Made by a program: the position numbers and the translations under genes. Of a DNA stretch of 31,548 nt, positions 31,301 to 31,548 are shown piece after piece. Numbering within the stretch: the first letter of the stretch is position 1; every line of letters begins with the position of its first letter. The stretch lies in NCBI GenBank assembly GCA_910586175.1, contig CAJUIJ010000008.1:1-31548 (forward strand). Direction: 5' to 3'. This DNA comes from an uncultured Muribaculaceae bacterium. Its GTDB lineage: Bacteria > Bacteroidota > Bacteroidia > Bacteroidales > Muribaculaceae. Under the pieces are notes generated by a model. It saw only the letters and a list, made by a program, of their open reading frames with translations, did not search any database and was not told the DNA's origin.

Positions 31301-31548
31301 TTATCGCTTGTTGCGTGCATCGGTCAGCATCTGCTCCCTTATTTCGTCGGGTGTCGGAAGGTCTATATCCTTCACGAGAAGTGAGCCGAATTGTTCGTAA
31401 GCCTCGTCGAAGTCGGCTCCGAGCTGGTCGGTCATGCGGGCATAGATATTATTGAAGTCCGGTATGAAGTCGGTCACACCTTGCTTGTCAAATTTCTCCA
31501 GAAACTTCGCCACCGTGAGCTCGCCCGGCTCTATGGCGGGTATTCTCC
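31301..31548 (-). CDS. C-terminal fragment of an unrecognised protein (runs off window)
   Basis: The frame is open from the window edge to TAA at 31301-31303, giving about 81 C-terminal residues: acidic and helical (FLEKFDKQGVTDFIPDFNNIYARM, DEAYEQFGSLLVKDIDLP), ending DARNKR. The segment before the GTG at 31513 reads IPAIEPGEL and continues in frame, so the true start lies outside the window. I do not recognise the family. It is on the same strand as the glycogen operon, but that operon has its own promoter 55 bp beyond this stop. Confidence 0.7.
   Translation of the reverse strand, partial: RIPAIEPGELTVAKFLEKFDKQGVTDFIPDFNNIYARMTDQLGADFDEAYEQFGSLLVKDIDLPTPDEIREQMLTDARNKR

Overview
The window looks like chromosome from a gut Bacteroidales, most likely Muribaculaceae (S24-7 group). 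The family-level call is inference. It rests on five TTG/TTTG-N20-TAnnTTTG promoters, which are the Bacteroidota sigma-ABfr consensus, on a fused NuoC/NuoD, on a complex I without NuoEFG, on an ATP synthase cluster that starts with atpD-atpC, on a non-SusC TonB receptor paired with a lipoprotein, and on the three-gene glycogen cluster typical of Bacteroides relatives. No rRNA or tRNA gene and no CRISPR array was found.

Layout. (1) 21-4440: RNase Z (minus strand) is divergent from a TonB-dependent receptor followed by a lipoprotein, which ends in an intrinsic terminator. The two divergent promoters lie back to back at 962-1038. (2) 4494-22295: one long plus-strand energy-conservation locus with a single recognisable promoter and a strong terminator. 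The order is nuoA-B-CD-H, then a complete F1Fo ATP synthase (atpD-C-B-E-F-H-A-G), then nuoI-J-K-L-M-N. The ATP synthase cassette therefore sits inside the complex I operon, with RNA hairpins at both junctions and a third after atpE. The 11-subunit complex I pumps ions using an electron donor other than NADH on NuoEFG, and the ATP synthase on the same apparent transcript uses the gradient; c-subunit residues argue for protons. (3) 22300-26200: an accessory island that reads more AT-rich than its flanks. It holds a four-helix-bundle (S23/Avd-like) gene between two in-register arrays of 9-bp repeats, with its own promoter upstream of the first array. Divergent from it is a promoter for a roughly 340-nt, hairpin-rich RNA ending in a terminator, followed by a small P-loop protein and a lipoprotein gene broken by one in-frame stop codon. 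(4) 26169-31245 (minus strand): a glycogen/alpha-glucan operon of debranching enzyme, glycosyltransferase and GH57 amylase with its own promoter. (5) 31301-end: the C-terminus of an unrecognised minus-strand gene.

The most unusual material is the repeat-flanked four-helix cassette together with the divergent structured RNA, and the ATP synthase operon nested between nuoH and nuoI. Structures were found by reading complementary arms by eye; no folding, database or covariance search was run.
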